Shown here piece by piece: positions 1 through 8,876 of a stretch of 42,751 nucleotides of DNA. The DNA is taken from NCBI GenBank assembly GCA_020062205.1, contig JAGUWT010000230.1:1-42751 (forward strand). Reading direction: 5' to 3'. The translations under genes and the position numbers were made by a program. The notes under the pieces were generated by a model that was not told the DNA's origin, searched no databases, and saw only the letters and a list, made by a program, of their open reading frames with translations. The DNA comes from Thermodesulfovibrionales bacterium. GTDB taxonomy: Bacteria; Nitrospirota; Thermodesulfovibrionia; Thermodesulfovibrionales; SM23-35. Numbering within the stretch: position 1 is the first letter of the stretch; every line of letters starts with the position of its first letter.

Positions 1-94
1 TGGTACTGTAAGAGCTTTGGAAAGACAGGCAATGTCAAATGAGGGGAAAACTGTAAAATATCACTTTGAAAAGTCTAACCTCAAAATTCTTTGA
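1..94 (+). CDS. C-terminal tail of an unidentified upstream gene
   Basis: Frame 2 is open from the first base of the window to a TGA at 92-94 and gives about 30 residues ending KSNLKIL. It lies 53 bases upstream of the PseB-like start and on the same strand, so it is probably the end of the preceding gene in the cluster. The fragment is too short for me to name a family, and it could also be a chance open frame. Confidence 0.4.
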   Translation, partial: GTVRALERQAMSNEGKTVKYHFEKSNLKIL

Positions 95-147
95 GGATGA
101 TTTTCCATATAAAGGTTTAAAGGTCTTCAATACAATAAGGAGATGCT

Positions 148-1170
148 ATGCTAAACGAAAAAGTAATTTTAATTACTGGCGGCACCGGTTCTTTCGGTAA
201 AAAGATGACGCAAATTATTCTGGAAAATTACACCCCTAAAAAACTTATTATCTTTAGCCGCGATGAACTTAAACAGTTTGAAATGTCACAAAGGTGGAGT
301 ACAAGAAAGTATCCTTGTCTTCGCTACTTTCTCGGTAGTGTCAGAGATAAAGATAGGTTAATTCATGCTTTTCGTGGTGTAGATTATGTCATTCATGCTG
401 CAGCTCTGAAACAGGTACCTGCTGCCGAATATAATCCCACAGAATTTATTAAAACTAACATTATAGGTGCAATGAATGTTATAGATGCCACTCTATTTAA
501 CAATGTTCAAAAAGTTATAGCCTTATCTACAGATAAGGCATGTAATCCTGTTAATCTTTATGGAGCAACCAAACTATGTTCAGATAAGCTATTTATTGCT
601 GCTAATGCATATAGTGGGAGAAACTCAATCTTTACTGTTGTACGTTATGGGAATGTACTGGGGAGTCGTGGCTCAGTTGTCCCATTTTTCAAAGAGAGGG
701 CTGCAACAGGTGTGTTACCTATTACTGACCCACGTATGACCCGTTTCTGGATTACGCTGGATCAGGCTGCCCATTTTGTACTTAAGGTTTTAGAGATAGC
801 AAAGGGGGAGGAGATATTTGTCCCTAAAATTCCATCTATGAAAATCACCGATCTGGCGAAAGCCATAGCTCCAAATTGTACCCATACAATAATAGGTATT
901 AGACCTGGTGAAAAAATTCACGAAGTGTTAATTGGTGAGGATGATGAACATGATACAATAGAATATAATGAATGTTTTGTAATAAAACAAAAATTAATAT
1001 CTGAAGCAGATCTTAATGGTGGCAAAAGATGTCCAGAAGGCTTTAAGTATACTTCAAACAACAACCCTGATATTATTAGTATTGAAGAGCTTCAAAATAT
1101 AATAGAACAAATCTCCGATGACTATAATATTGAAAAGAGTCGCTGGTCACTGGAAGACATTATACAATAA
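148..1170 (+). CDS. pseB: PseB-like UDP-GlcNAc 4,6-dehydratase (inverting)
   Basis: An extended short-chain dehydrogenase of 340 residues, the usual PseB length. The nucleotide-binding motif TGGTGSFG is at residues 10-17. The motif STDKACNPVNLYGATK (127-142) supplies D129, K130, Y138 and K142, the residues expected of the 4,6-dehydratase/5-epimerase that converts UDP-GlcNAc to the L-arabino 4-keto-6-deoxy sugar, the first pseudaminic acid step. The C-terminal part with YTSNNN is typical of PseB rather than of the longer membrane-bound CapD/FlaA1 proteins. The start has AAGGAG at 137-142, five bases upstream. Its neighbour, the PseC-containing fusion, begins 20 bases downstream, and PseG- and PseI-type genes follow, which supports the assignment. 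The protein should be cytoplasmic. Confidence 0.9.
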   Translation: MLNEKVILITGGTGSFGKKMTQIILENYTPKKLIIFSRDELKQFEMSQRWSTRKYPCLRYFLGSVRDKDRLIHAFRGVDYVIHAAALKQVPAAEYNPTEFIKTNIIGAMNVIDATLFNNVQKVIALSTDKACNPVNLYGATKLCSDKLFIAANAYSGRNSIFTVVRYGNVLGSRGSVVPFFKERAATGVLPITDPRMTRFWITLDQAAHFVLKVLEIAKGEEIFVPKIPSMKITDLAKAIAPNCTHTIIGIRPGEKIHEVLIGEDDEHDTIEYNECFVIKQKLISEADLNGGKRCPEGFKYTSNNNPDIISIEELQNIIEQISDDYNIEKSRWSLEDIIQ

Positions 1171-1190
1171 TAAAAAGCAAAAAATTCTTA

Positions 1191-3365
1191 TTGTTTTATA
1201 AACCCTATTATAGAAAAACTAATTTGAGATTGCTCATTACAGGTGTGAGTGGTTTGTTAGGCAACAATCTCGCTTACTACTTTAAGGATAAGTATGAAGT
1301 TCTTGGATTACATTCCTCGCATGCTGTCACAATCAAAGGTATTTATACAGAAAAATGTGATCTTTCATTTAATAACTCCATAAGGAAAATTATTCGTGAT
1401 TTCAATCCATCTGTTATCATTCACTGTGCTTCCTTAACAAACGTGGACCAATGCGAGGTAGATAAAAATCTGACCAAAAAAATAAACGTCCTGTCGACCA
1501 AAAATATTGTCGAAGATATTACCGATAGGGATGTCAAACTTGTCTATATCTCGACCGATTCAGTGTATGACGGGGTAAAAGGGGATTTCTCTGAGGATGA
1601 CAATGTGAATCCACTAAATTACTATGGACTTTCTAAATACGAAGGAGAAGTAGAAGTTTTAAAGAAAAAAAATTCTCTGGTCTTGAGGACTAATATATTC
1701 GGATGGAATATACAAAATAAATTGAGCCTTGGCGAGTGGATTTTGGAAGAGCTTAAGGCGGGAAGGAAAATAAATTGTTTTAAGGATGCCTATTTCTCTA
1801 CAATATATACACTGGAACTTGCAAGGGTAATTGACATTGCGATTCAAAATAACTTGAGTGGCATCTATAATTGCGGCGGTACCAATTCATGCTCAAAGTA
1901 CGAATTTGCCCATAAGATAGCCAGTTGTTTCGGATTTGATAAGACATTTATAGCCCCCATCTTTATAGATGATTTCGGTTTTAAAGCTAAGAGGGGGAAA
2001 AAACTTACTTTAAATGTAAATAAGCTTCAAAAAGAGCTTGATTATAAGTTGCCAACTATAGAGCAATCGATAGAATCGTTTTATAAAGATTACAAGTGCG
2101 GATTGCCAGACATGATTAAAAAAGGTCAGTCAGCAAGTCGTGAGGAATTCAATTTTATACCATACGGAAGACACTGGATTGACGAAAACGACATTCAGGC
2201 TGTTGCCAGCGTGCTACGCTCGGATCGCATTACTCAGGGACCCAAGGTTGAGGAATTCGAGAAAGCACTTACTGAATATACTGGGGCAAGATATGCTGTT
2301 GTAGTGAGCTCAGGGACAGCAGCCCTGCACATTGCATGTCTTGCCGCAGGGGTGAAAGAAGGAGACGAAGTCATAACCTCTCCGATAACTTTTACTGCAA
2401 GTGCAAATTGCATTCTTTATTGTGGAGGCAAGCCGGTATTTGCAGATATAGACAAGGGCACTTACAATATTGATCCTACCGAAATAGAAAAGAAAATAAC
2501 TTCAAGAACCAAGGCTATAATCCCTGTCCATTTTGCTGGACAAAGCTGCGATATGGAATCAATACATAAAATTGTTATTGAAGCCGAAAAAAAATATGGG
2601 CACAAGATTTATATAATTGAAGATGCCTGCCATGCGCTTGGTTCATTATATAAAAAGAATAAGGTTGGATCATGCAAATTTTCTCATATGACAGTAATGA
2701 GTTTCCATCCGGTAAAGCATATCACCACTGGAGAAGGTGGAATAGTTCTTACAAATGATAAGGAACTTTATAGTAGACTTAAGAGGCTTAGGTCACATGG
2801 TATTACAAGCAACCCTGAAGAATTTGTCTACCGGCACTATGCCTTTCAGTCCAATGGGATGTTGAACCCCTGGTATTATGAACAGATCGACCTCGGATAT
2901 AATTATCGCATTACGGATATCCAATGTGCCCTTGGACTTTCCCAAATGAAAAACCTCGATGATTTTCGAAGGCTGAGAAAAACTATTGTCAACAGGTATA
3001 ACAAAGCCTTTGGTGGCATAAGATATATCCAGACTCCGTATGAATCAACTGATTGCGAAAGTAATTTCCACCTTTATGTGATCCTGTTCGATTTCGAAGC
3101 CATTGGAAGAGGACGTACGGAATTCATGCTTGAACTTAAGAGGCGCGAAATTCAAACGCAGGTGCACTATATACCTGTATACACCCAGCCGTTTTATAGA
3201 AAAACGTTTGGTACGGACTGGGGAGATTGTCCAAACGCCGAAGCATATTATAAAAGATGCCTTTCCATTCCGCTCTTTCCCGCCATGACTGAGAATGACG
3301 TGGAAAATGTGATCACTGAAATAAAGGAGTTAGTTGAATCATCAAAACGTTCTAAATTCATATGA
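1191..3365 (+). CDS. RmlD-like reductase fused to PseC-like aminotransferase
   Basis: A 724-residue two-domain protein. Residues about 12-300 are an RmlD-type SDR: GVSGLLG at 18-24, then STDSVYDG and NYYGLSK with the Tyr-x3-Lys pair. Residues about 318-724 are a DegT/DnrJ/EryC1 PLP aminotransferase of the PseC kind, with the PLP lysine K509 in HPVKHITTGEGG. PseC aminates the PseB product at C4 using glutamate. The two domains normally occur as separate proteins, and the frame is continuous through the join. The SDR half may reduce or epimerise a related keto sugar, but its substrate is not evident. The start is uncertain: TTG at 1191 has no clear ribosome site, and TTG at 1224, directly before the SDR fold, is an alternative. 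Confidence 0.85.
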   Translation: MFYKPYYRKTNLRLLITGVSGLLGNNLAYYFKDKYEVLGLHSSHAVTIKGIYTEKCDLSFNNSIRKIIRDFNPSVIIHCASLTNVDQCEVDKNLTKKINVLSTKNIVEDITDRDVKLVYISTDSVYDGVKGDFSEDDNVNPLNYYGLSKYEGEVEVLKKKNSLVLRTNIFGWNIQNKLSLGEWILEELKAGRKINCFKDAYFSTIYTLELARVIDIAIQNNLSGIYNCGGTNSCSKYEFAHKIASCFGFDKTFIAPIFIDDFGFKAKRGKKLTLNVNKLQKELDYKLPTIEQSIESFYKDYKCGLPDMIKKGQSASREEFNFIPYGRHWIDENDIQAVASVLRSDRITQGPKVEEFEKALTEYTGARYAVVVSSGTAALHIACLAAGVKEGDEVITSPITFTASANCILYCGGKPVFADIDKGTYNIDPTEIEKKITSRTKAIIPVHFAGQSCDMESIHKIVIEAEKKYGHKIYIIEDACHALGSLYKKNKVGSCKFSHMTVMSFHPVKHITTGEGGIVLTNDKELYSRLKRLRSHGITSNPEEFVYRHYAFQSNGMLNPWYYEQIDLGYNYRITDIQCALGLSQMKNLDDFRRLRKTIVNRYNKAFGGIRYIQTPYESTDCESNFHLYVILFDFEAIGRGRTEFMLELKRREIQTQVHYIPVYTQPFYRKTFGTDWGDCPNAEAYYKRCLSIPLFPAMTENDVENVITEIKELVESSKRSKFI

Positions 3366-3390
3366 TATGCCACGGATCGGGAGTTAGGAA

Positions 3391-4752
3391 ATGAAGATAT
3401 TATTGATAAATCCACCCATCAGGGAATGGGCAAAGCCAAATGTTTTACCGCTCGGGCTTGGTTATATAGCATCGGTTTTAAGGTGCAAGGGACATGAAGT
3501 CGAGGTGATGGACATAAACGCGTTTAGATGGAAACCCCATTACGTCGAGGAAAAGATAAAAAATGCCGAATTCGACGTCGCTGGCATAGGTGCCATCGTG
3601 ACTGTGTACAAGTACGTAAAGTGGCTTGTTGGTATTCTGAGAGGCCATCATCCAGGAAAGAAAATAGTAGTTGGTGGAAGCATGGGAACCTCTATACCAC
3701 ATATCATTCTTGAAAAGACTGATGCTGACATAGCCTGCATCGGTGAAGGCGAGGTCACCGCCGCTGAGATAACTGAAGCGGTGGAAAACGGTAGTGACTT
3801 ATCCCGGGTCGAAGGCATATGGTACAGGAAAGACGGAAGGATTTGCGTGAATAATAAGAGAGCGCCAATAAAAAACCTTGATGCAGTTCCTTTGCCTGCT
3901 TGGGACCTATTCCCGATGGATATTTATCTAAAAAACCCCGTAGGTGCTCCAAACAGGAACAAATGGATAGACGGAAGCTCCGAAAGCAATACAGTGCTTT
4001 CGATGAATCTGAGTGGCACACGTGGATGCCCTTATAAATGCATTTACTGCTATCACGACTTCATGGGTCAGGGTTATAGGCATAGGTCCCCAGAAAACAT
4101 CGTCACCGAGATGAAGATTTTGAAAGAGAGTTACGGCGTAGAGTACTTCCATTTCATAGACGACGAGTTCTGCCTGAAAAAGGGTTTTGTGTTCGATTTC
4201 TGCAAGGCTGTTAAAGAGGAGTTTAAAGGAAGGATAACATGGGGCTGTGCAGGAAGAGTTAACCTTATGACCGAAGATCTAATTGCTGAAATGGCTGATT
4301 CTGGATGTACCTTGATAGGTTACGGAATAGAGTCAGGAAGCCAGAAAATGCTGAATGCAATGAAAAAAGGCGTTACAGTCAAACAGGCTAAGGATACCCT
4401 GAGATGGACTATAAAGCATTTGGGATGGGCGGACACCTCTTTTATGATAGGCACCCCCGGAGAGAATAGGGAGACCATACAGGAAACAATTGATTTTTGT
4501 AAAGAACTTGGTTTAAACCCGGCTGTAATATTTTTTACAACACCGTATCCCGGGACTGAGTTGTATCGCATGGCGCTACAGCAGGGCAAAATAATAGACG
4601 AAGAAGAATATATTCTTAATCTTGGAGAGCAAGGAGAAAAAATAAGGGTGAATTTCTCTGAACTTGCAGATGAGGAGCTATGGGAGGCACAGGAATACAT
4701 GATTAAAGAACTGAATGCATGGAACAAGATAAAACATCCTGAGAGCAGATGA
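3391..4752 (+). CDS. B12-binding domain radical SAM protein
   Basis: A 453-residue protein opening with a cobalamin-binding-like Rossmann domain (MKILLINPP, then LPLGLGYIASVLR), followed by a radical SAM barrel. The cluster-binding cysteines are C213, C217 and C220 in RGCPYKCIYC, and GIESGSQKML is the usual later barrel motif. Class B radical SAM enzymes of this layout methylate unactivated carbon or phosphorus or carry out other radical rearrangements, and several act in glycan or antibiotic pathways. Here it lies between the PseC-like fusion and a sugar oxidoreductase, so a nucleotide-sugar or nonulosonate intermediate is a plausible substrate. Start ATG 3391 has GGGAG at 3379-3383. The family is clear but the reaction cannot be read from sequence. 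Confidence 0.85.
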   Translation: MKILLINPPIREWAKPNVLPLGLGYIASVLRCKGHEVEVMDINAFRWKPHYVEEKIKNAEFDVAGIGAIVTVYKYVKWLVGILRGHHPGKKIVVGGSMGTSIPHIILEKTDADIACIGEGEVTAAEITEAVENGSDLSRVEGIWYRKDGRICVNNKRAPIKNLDAVPLPAWDLFPMDIYLKNPVGAPNRNKWIDGSSESNTVLSMNLSGTRGCPYKCIYCYHDFMGQGYRHRSPENIVTEMKILKESYGVEYFHFIDDEFCLKKGFVFDFCKAVKEEFKGRITWGCAGRVNLMTEDLIAEMADSGCTLIGYGIESGSQKMLNAMKKGVTVKQAKDTLRWTIKHLGWADTSFMIGTPGENRETIQETIDFCKELGLNPAVIFFTTPYPGTELYRMALQQGKIIDEEEYILNLGEQGEKIRVNFSELADEELWEAQEYMIKELNAWNKIKHPESR

Positions 4753-5753
4753 GACAGAACATGAAAATATTAGTTTTAGGGTGTGGTTCGGTGGGCAAGA
4801 GGCATATCCGCAATTTACTTTCTCTGAATGCTGGTAAAACAGCAGCCTACGACATCAACGAAGATAAGCTGGATGCAATCAAAAAAGAATTCTCTATTGA
4901 TGTTTATTCTGATTTAAACAGAGCCTTGTCAGAAGACAAATACGATGCAGCCTTAATTTGCAGCCCTCCCAGCTGCCATGTTGCTCAGGCGTCCCTTTTG
5001 CTGGAAAATGGAATGCATTGTTTTATAGAGAAGCCAATGTCGCACAATCTTGAAGGGATTGATAAGCTTATTGAGACAGCCTTCAAGAAACAAAAGGCAG
5101 TGCTTGTAGGATACTCGCTTAGGTTTTCTCCGATGCTTGTCAATATCAAAAGGTTGGTAGACGAAGGGGCAGTAGGGAATATCCTTTCATTGAGGGCATC
5201 TGTTGGCTATTACCTGCCGTACTGGCGTCCTCACGAAGATTACAGAAGAGGTTACGGTGCAAGTCTGGAATTAGGCGGAGGCATTGTGCTGGATGCAAGT
5301 CACGAAATTGATTATGTCCGTTATCTTGCCGGAGAGGTAGAAGAAGTTTTTGCAGTCTGCAGGAAACTGAGCAAATTAGATATAGACACGGAGGATTTTG
5401 CAGAGATTACAATGCGCCATAAAAACGGAGCATATTCACAGATACACCTTGATTATCTGCAAAGTAATTATAGAAGGAACTGTGAAATTATTGGCGATGA
5501 AGGTATGATTCTCTGGGATATTAATGAGCGTATTCTTAAACTCTATGACCTGCATGATAAGGAATACCATGTTTACTATGAAGGCCTGAATGTAAATGTT
5601 AATGATATGTTTATCGAAGAACTCAGGCACTTTTTCAGATGCATACAGGGGGATGAGGACCCTGTTATTGACCTTAAGGAGGGCAAACGCATTCAGGAAG
5701 TAATTATGCGGATTAAGCAGTCTTCAGATGAAAAAAAGTTCCTTTCTGTTTAA
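4749..5753 (+). CDS. Gfo/Idh/MocA family NAD(P)-dependent oxidoreductase
   Basis: A 334-residue protein with the N-terminal dinucleotide fold (VLGCGSVG, residues 9-16) and the family signature EKP at residues 94-96 in FIEKPMSH. The C-terminal alpha/beta domain has SLELGGGIVLDASHEIDY, typical of sugar dehydrogenases of this family. These enzymes oxidise or reduce sugar hydroxyls or ketones, often in nucleotide-sugar pathways such as the WlbA type. The ATG overlaps the stop of the radical SAM gene as ATGA, showing translational coupling; a second ATG at 4761 is also possible. The next gene starts three bases after its stop. The substrate is unknown, and a role in making or modifying the nonulosonate is inferred from context. 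Confidence 0.85.
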   Translation: MRQNMKILVLGCGSVGKRHIRNLLSLNAGKTAAYDINEDKLDAIKKEFSIDVYSDLNRALSEDKYDAALICSPPSCHVAQASLLLENGMHCFIEKPMSHNLEGIDKLIETAFKKQKAVLVGYSLRFSPMLVNIKRLVDEGAVGNILSLRASVGYYLPYWRPHEDYRRGYGASLELGGGIVLDASHEIDYVRYLAGEVEEVFAVCRKLSKLDIDTEDFAEITMRHKNGAYSQIHLDYLQSNYRRNCEIIGDEGMILWDINERILKLYDLHDKEYHVYYEGLNVNVNDMFIEELRHFFRCIQGDEDPVIDLKEGKRIQEVIMRIKQSSDEKKFLSV

Positions 5754-5756
5754 AAA

Positions 5757-6542
5757 ATGGTATTAACAAAGATTCAAAAGGTTACAGCATTAATACAGGC
5801 ACGATTGGGTTCAACAAGACTTCCGGGCAAGACCCTGATGACTATTGCGGGAGAAAGTCTTCTTGGCCATCTTGTGAAAAGAGTAAAAGCATCCCGCTAT
5901 GTAAATGAGATTATAATTGCTACGACCATAAACTACAGGGATGACGCAATAGTCAAGTTTGCTGTAGGTAACAATCTTAAATTTTATCGGGGAAGTGAAG
6001 AAGACGTCCTTGAACGTTTTTACCAGGCTGCTGTTGAATACGGCATAGAGACAATTGTAAGGATTACTCCTGATTGTCCGATGTTAGACCCTGAAATTAT
6101 GGATGCTGTTATTTCGAAGTATTTGGAAGGAAATCATAATTATGTTAGTAATGTTCTTCCGCCCACGTTTCCGGATGGGTTAGATACAGAAGTTTTTTCA
6201 TTCAGGACCCTTGAAAAGACATGGCATGAGGCAAGACTTCCCTCCGAACGGGAACATGTTACTCCTTATATTGTTAAACATCCTGAGCTATTCCGTCATT
6301 TTAATGTTAAAAAGGAAGGTGAAGACCTTTCTTGGTTGAGATTGACGGTTGATACCCGAGATGATTATGACTTTGTTTGTAAAATTTTTGAGTTGCTTTA
6401 CCACCCAAATGAGATATTTCATATGGAGGATGTTCTCGCCTTATTAAAGGAAAACCCTCAACTTTTAAAAATAAACAGTGGAATATTGAGAAATGAAGGG
6501 TATAAAATATCTCTTTTAAAAGATAATAAATATGGAACATAA
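5757..6542 (+). CDS. SpsF-type cytidylyltransferase (candidate nonulosonate activator)
   Basis: A 261-residue nucleotidyltransferase-fold protein. The N-terminal motif QARLGSTRLPGK binds the nucleotide, and RITPDCPMLDPEIMD carries the expected metal-binding Asp. This is the SpsF branch found in Bacillus spore-coat sps clusters beside SpsE (NeuB-like) and SpsG (PseG-like), not the PseF/NeuA branch, which starts with an IPARGGSK-like motif. Because PseG- and NeuB-type genes follow within 3 kb, the likely role is activation of the nonulosonic acid with CMP. This family has been annotated as both cytidylyltransferase and glycosyltransferase, so the activity is an inference. It overlaps the next gene by 11 bases. 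Confidence 0.8.
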   Translation: MVLTKIQKVTALIQARLGSTRLPGKTLMTIAGESLLGHLVKRVKASRYVNEIIIATTINYRDDAIVKFAVGNNLKFYRGSEEDVLERFYQAAVEYGIETIVRITPDCPMLDPEIMDAVISKYLEGNHNYVSNVLPPTFPDGLDTEVFSFRTLEKTWHEARLPSEREHVTPYIVKHPELFRHFNVKKEGEDLSWLRLTVDTRDDYDFVCKIFELLYHPNEIFHMEDVLALLKENPQLLKINSGILRNEGYKISLLKDNKYGT

Positions 6543-7833
6543 TTATTCTGACCGATATAGATTATCCCTGCAAATGCTCGAAAGGGCGATTAAGACCATC
6601 CCTCTCGGCTCCCAGACCTTCAGCAAGAGCAAAACACAATATCCTTATGGCGTTTCTCCTTACTTCATCAAAAAGGGAAAGGGATCCCGTGTATGGGATG
6701 TGGATGGCAATGAATACATTGACTTTATAAATGCATTGGCTGCCGTTACCCTTGGTTATAACGACCCTGATGTTACAAATGCTGTAAAGGCTCAACTTGA
6801 AGAAGGAACTATATTTAGCTTGCCTCATGAGCTTGAAGTCAAGGTGGCTGAAAAAATAGTAGAGATGGTTCCCTGTGCTGAAATGGTGCGTTTCGGGAAA
6901 AATGGCTCTGATGTCACTTCTGGAGCAATCAGACTTGCAAGGGCATGTACAAAAAGAGAGCATGTTGCTGTATGCGGCTATCACGGCTGGCAGGACTGGT
7001 ATATAGGCTCTACTTCACGCAATCTTGGGGTACCACAATCAACAAGGGATTTAACACATACATTCGCATATAATAATATTGATTCTTTATACAAAGTTTT
7101 TCAGCAATATCCTGACCAGATAGCTACTGTTATTATGGAACCAATGAATGTAAGTGAACCGAAGGATAATTTTTTAGAAAAGGTTAAAGACCTGACACAT
7201 AAAAACAAAGCGGTATTTATATTTGATGAGACGATTACCGGATTCCGTTATTCAACCGGTGGAGCACAGGAGTATTTTGGCGTAATCCCGGACCTTGCAA
7301 CATTTGGAAAGGGGCTGGCTAACGGTTATCCTGTATCAGCCGTTGCAGGAAAGGTGGAAATAATGCGATTGATGGAGGAAATATTCTTTTCCTTTACCTT
7401 TGGAGGAGAGACCCTGTCATTGGCTGCTGCATTGGCTACGATGACAAAATTGCAGAAAGAGCCGGTAATTGAAAAATTATGGTCACAGGGGAGGAAAGTA
7501 GTTGACGGAACAAAATTGTTAATCGAGAATCATAGATTGGAAGATGTGTTGTCAATCGGGGGAAAGGAATGCTGGTCTTTTTTGATATTCAAAGATAGCG
7601 ATATATATTCCCAGTGGGAACTGAAAACCTTGTTCCTACAGGAAGTATTCAGACGGGGTATTCTGGCACTTGGAACGCACAATATGAGTTATGCTCACAC
7701 CGATGAAGACATCTCTAAACTTTTAGGAATATATGATGAAGTCTTTGCGATTATCAAAAATACCATCGTAAACAGGAATTTAAACGAAATGCTGCAAAGT
7801 GAAGTTCTGGTTCCGCTTTTTAAGATAAGATGA
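6532..7833 (+). CDS. Class III aminotransferase, glutamate-1-semialdehyde aminomutase-like
   Basis: A 433-residue PLP enzyme of fold type I, class III. The signature runs from FDETITGFRYSTGG through PDLATFGKGLANGYPVSAV, with K260 as the PLP lysine. Overall similarity is to HemL-type aminomutases, but the position inside a sugar-acid cluster argues against tetrapyrrole synthesis. Such proteins occur in sps/pse-like clusters, where a transamination of a keto sugar or a 1,2-amino shift has been proposed. The gene overlaps its upstream neighbour by 11 bases and the PseG-like gene by ATGA. Length and motifs appear complete. The family call is strong; the substrate is unknown. Confidence 0.85.
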   Translation: MEHNYSDRYRLSLQMLERAIKTIPLGSQTFSKSKTQYPYGVSPYFIKKGKGSRVWDVDGNEYIDFINALAAVTLGYNDPDVTNAVKAQLEEGTIFSLPHELEVKVAEKIVEMVPCAEMVRFGKNGSDVTSGAIRLARACTKREHVAVCGYHGWQDWYIGSTSRNLGVPQSTRDLTHTFAYNNIDSLYKVFQQYPDQIATVIMEPMNVSEPKDNFLEKVKDLTHKNKAVFIFDETITGFRYSTGGAQEYFGVIPDLATFGKGLANGYPVSAVAGKVEIMRLMEEIFFSFTFGGETLSLAAALATMTKLQKEPVIEKLWSQGRKVVDGTKLLIENHRLEDVLSIGGKECWSFLIFKDSDIYSQWELKTLFLQEVFRRGILALGTHNMSYAHTDEDISKLLGIYDEVFAIIKNTIVNRNLNEMLQSEVLVPLFKIR

Positions 7834-8864
7834 ACATTGTTATCCGGACAGATGCATCTGTTAATGTAGGCGCAGGGCATGTAATGCGCAGTTTGACACT
7901 ATCTGATGAACTGAGACGTTTTGATGCAAAAGTTTTTTATATCTGCCGTGAGGAGTTAGGTAACTCTATAGCACTAATCGAGGAAAAGGGTTATAAAGTT
8001 TATCGGTTGCCGTATAATGACCTCCGCTTCGGAACTGAAATCGAAAAAGTAAAGACTGCTTTAATTGATATAAGTAATGTTGACTTATTGATAGTTGACC
8101 ATTATGAGTCGGATGCACAATGGGAAAGGCAAATGCGGGTTTATGTGAAAAGACTTATGGTTATAGATGACTTAGCCGACAGATATCATGATTGCGATAT
8201 ACTTTTGAATCAAAATTTTTACGAAGGGTTTCAGACACGCTATGACGGTATGGTTCCTGAGCACTGCCAAAAATTATTGGGTCCGCAATATGCCTTATTG
8301 CGCCGAGAATTTATAGAGTCCCGCAAAAAGTTAAGAAAGCGGAATGGAGATATTAAAAGGCTTTTAGTGTTTTTCGGAAGCAGCGACCCTACAAACGAAA
8401 CCGCTAAAGCCCTATCAGCTTTAAAGCTGTTTAACAATCGCTTTTCTGTGGATGTGGTGGTAGGGGATAATAACCCGCGAAGGGAAATGATAAAGGATAT
8501 GTGTAGTGTTATGCCAGGCGCCGAATATTACTGCCCGGCGGATAACATGGCGGAGTTAATGGTTAATGCCGATTTGTCAATAGGTTCTGGAGGCAGCACT
8601 ACATGGGAGAGATGCTGTTTGGGGTTACCTGCGCTGGTGGCTGTTTTATCGGATAATCAGTATGAATTGACCTTAGCAGTTGAGAAATATGGCGCTCTTA
8701 TAAACTTGGGATGGGGACATAGTTTAGTACCTGAGGATTATTCTGATGCAATCAATAACATCACTGCACGGCATTTATCCGTGATGAGTGCTAAGGGGCT
8801 GAGTTTAGTAGACGGTGAGGGATGCCCCCGCGTAGCACAAAAAATACTTTCTTTTATAGGATAA
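7830..8864 (+). CDS. pseG: PseG-like UDP-2,4-diacetamido-trideoxyhexose hydrolase
   Basis: A 344-residue GT-B-fold protein. The N-terminus (RTDASVNVGAGHVMR, residues 6-20) matches the PseG/SpsG signature and contains H17, the position of the catalytic histidine in PseG. The C-terminal half has GSGGSTTWERCCLGLPAL, the nucleotide-sugar-binding region. PseG removes UDP from UDP-2,4-diacetamido-2,4,6-trideoxy-L-altrose to give the free hexose that PseI condenses with phosphoenolpyruvate. It is coupled to the upstream aminotransferase by ATGA overlap and is followed 12 bases later by the NeuB/PseI-type synthase, exactly its pathway partner. The exact sugar may differ from the classical one, given the atypical enzymes around it. 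Confidence 0.88.
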   Translation: MNIVIRTDASVNVGAGHVMRSLTLSDELRRFDAKVFYICREELGNSIALIEEKGYKVYRLPYNDLRFGTEIEKVKTALIDISNVDLLIVDHYESDAQWERQMRVYVKRLMVIDDLADRYHDCDILLNQNFYEGFQTRYDGMVPEHCQKLLGPQYALLRREFIESRKKLRKRNGDIKRLLVFFGSSDPTNETAKALSALKLFNNRFSVDVVVGDNNPRREMIKDMCSVMPGAEYYCPADNMAELMVNADLSIGSGGSTTWERCCLGLPALVAVLSDNQYELTLAVEKYGALINLGWGHSLVPEDYSDAINNITARHLSVMSAKGLSLVDGEGCPRVAQKILSFIG

Positions 8865-8876
8865 AAAATTTAGGTT

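Noticed and set aside
4320..4727. 135-codon reverse-strand open frame inside the radical SAM gene
   Set aside because: It is a serine/cysteine-rich shadow of a well-supported gene with no family motif or ribosome site.
6532..7833. hemL for tetrapyrrole synthesis
   Set aside because: The context is a sugar-acid cluster with overlaps to sps/pse-type genes; only the family resemblance supports hemL.
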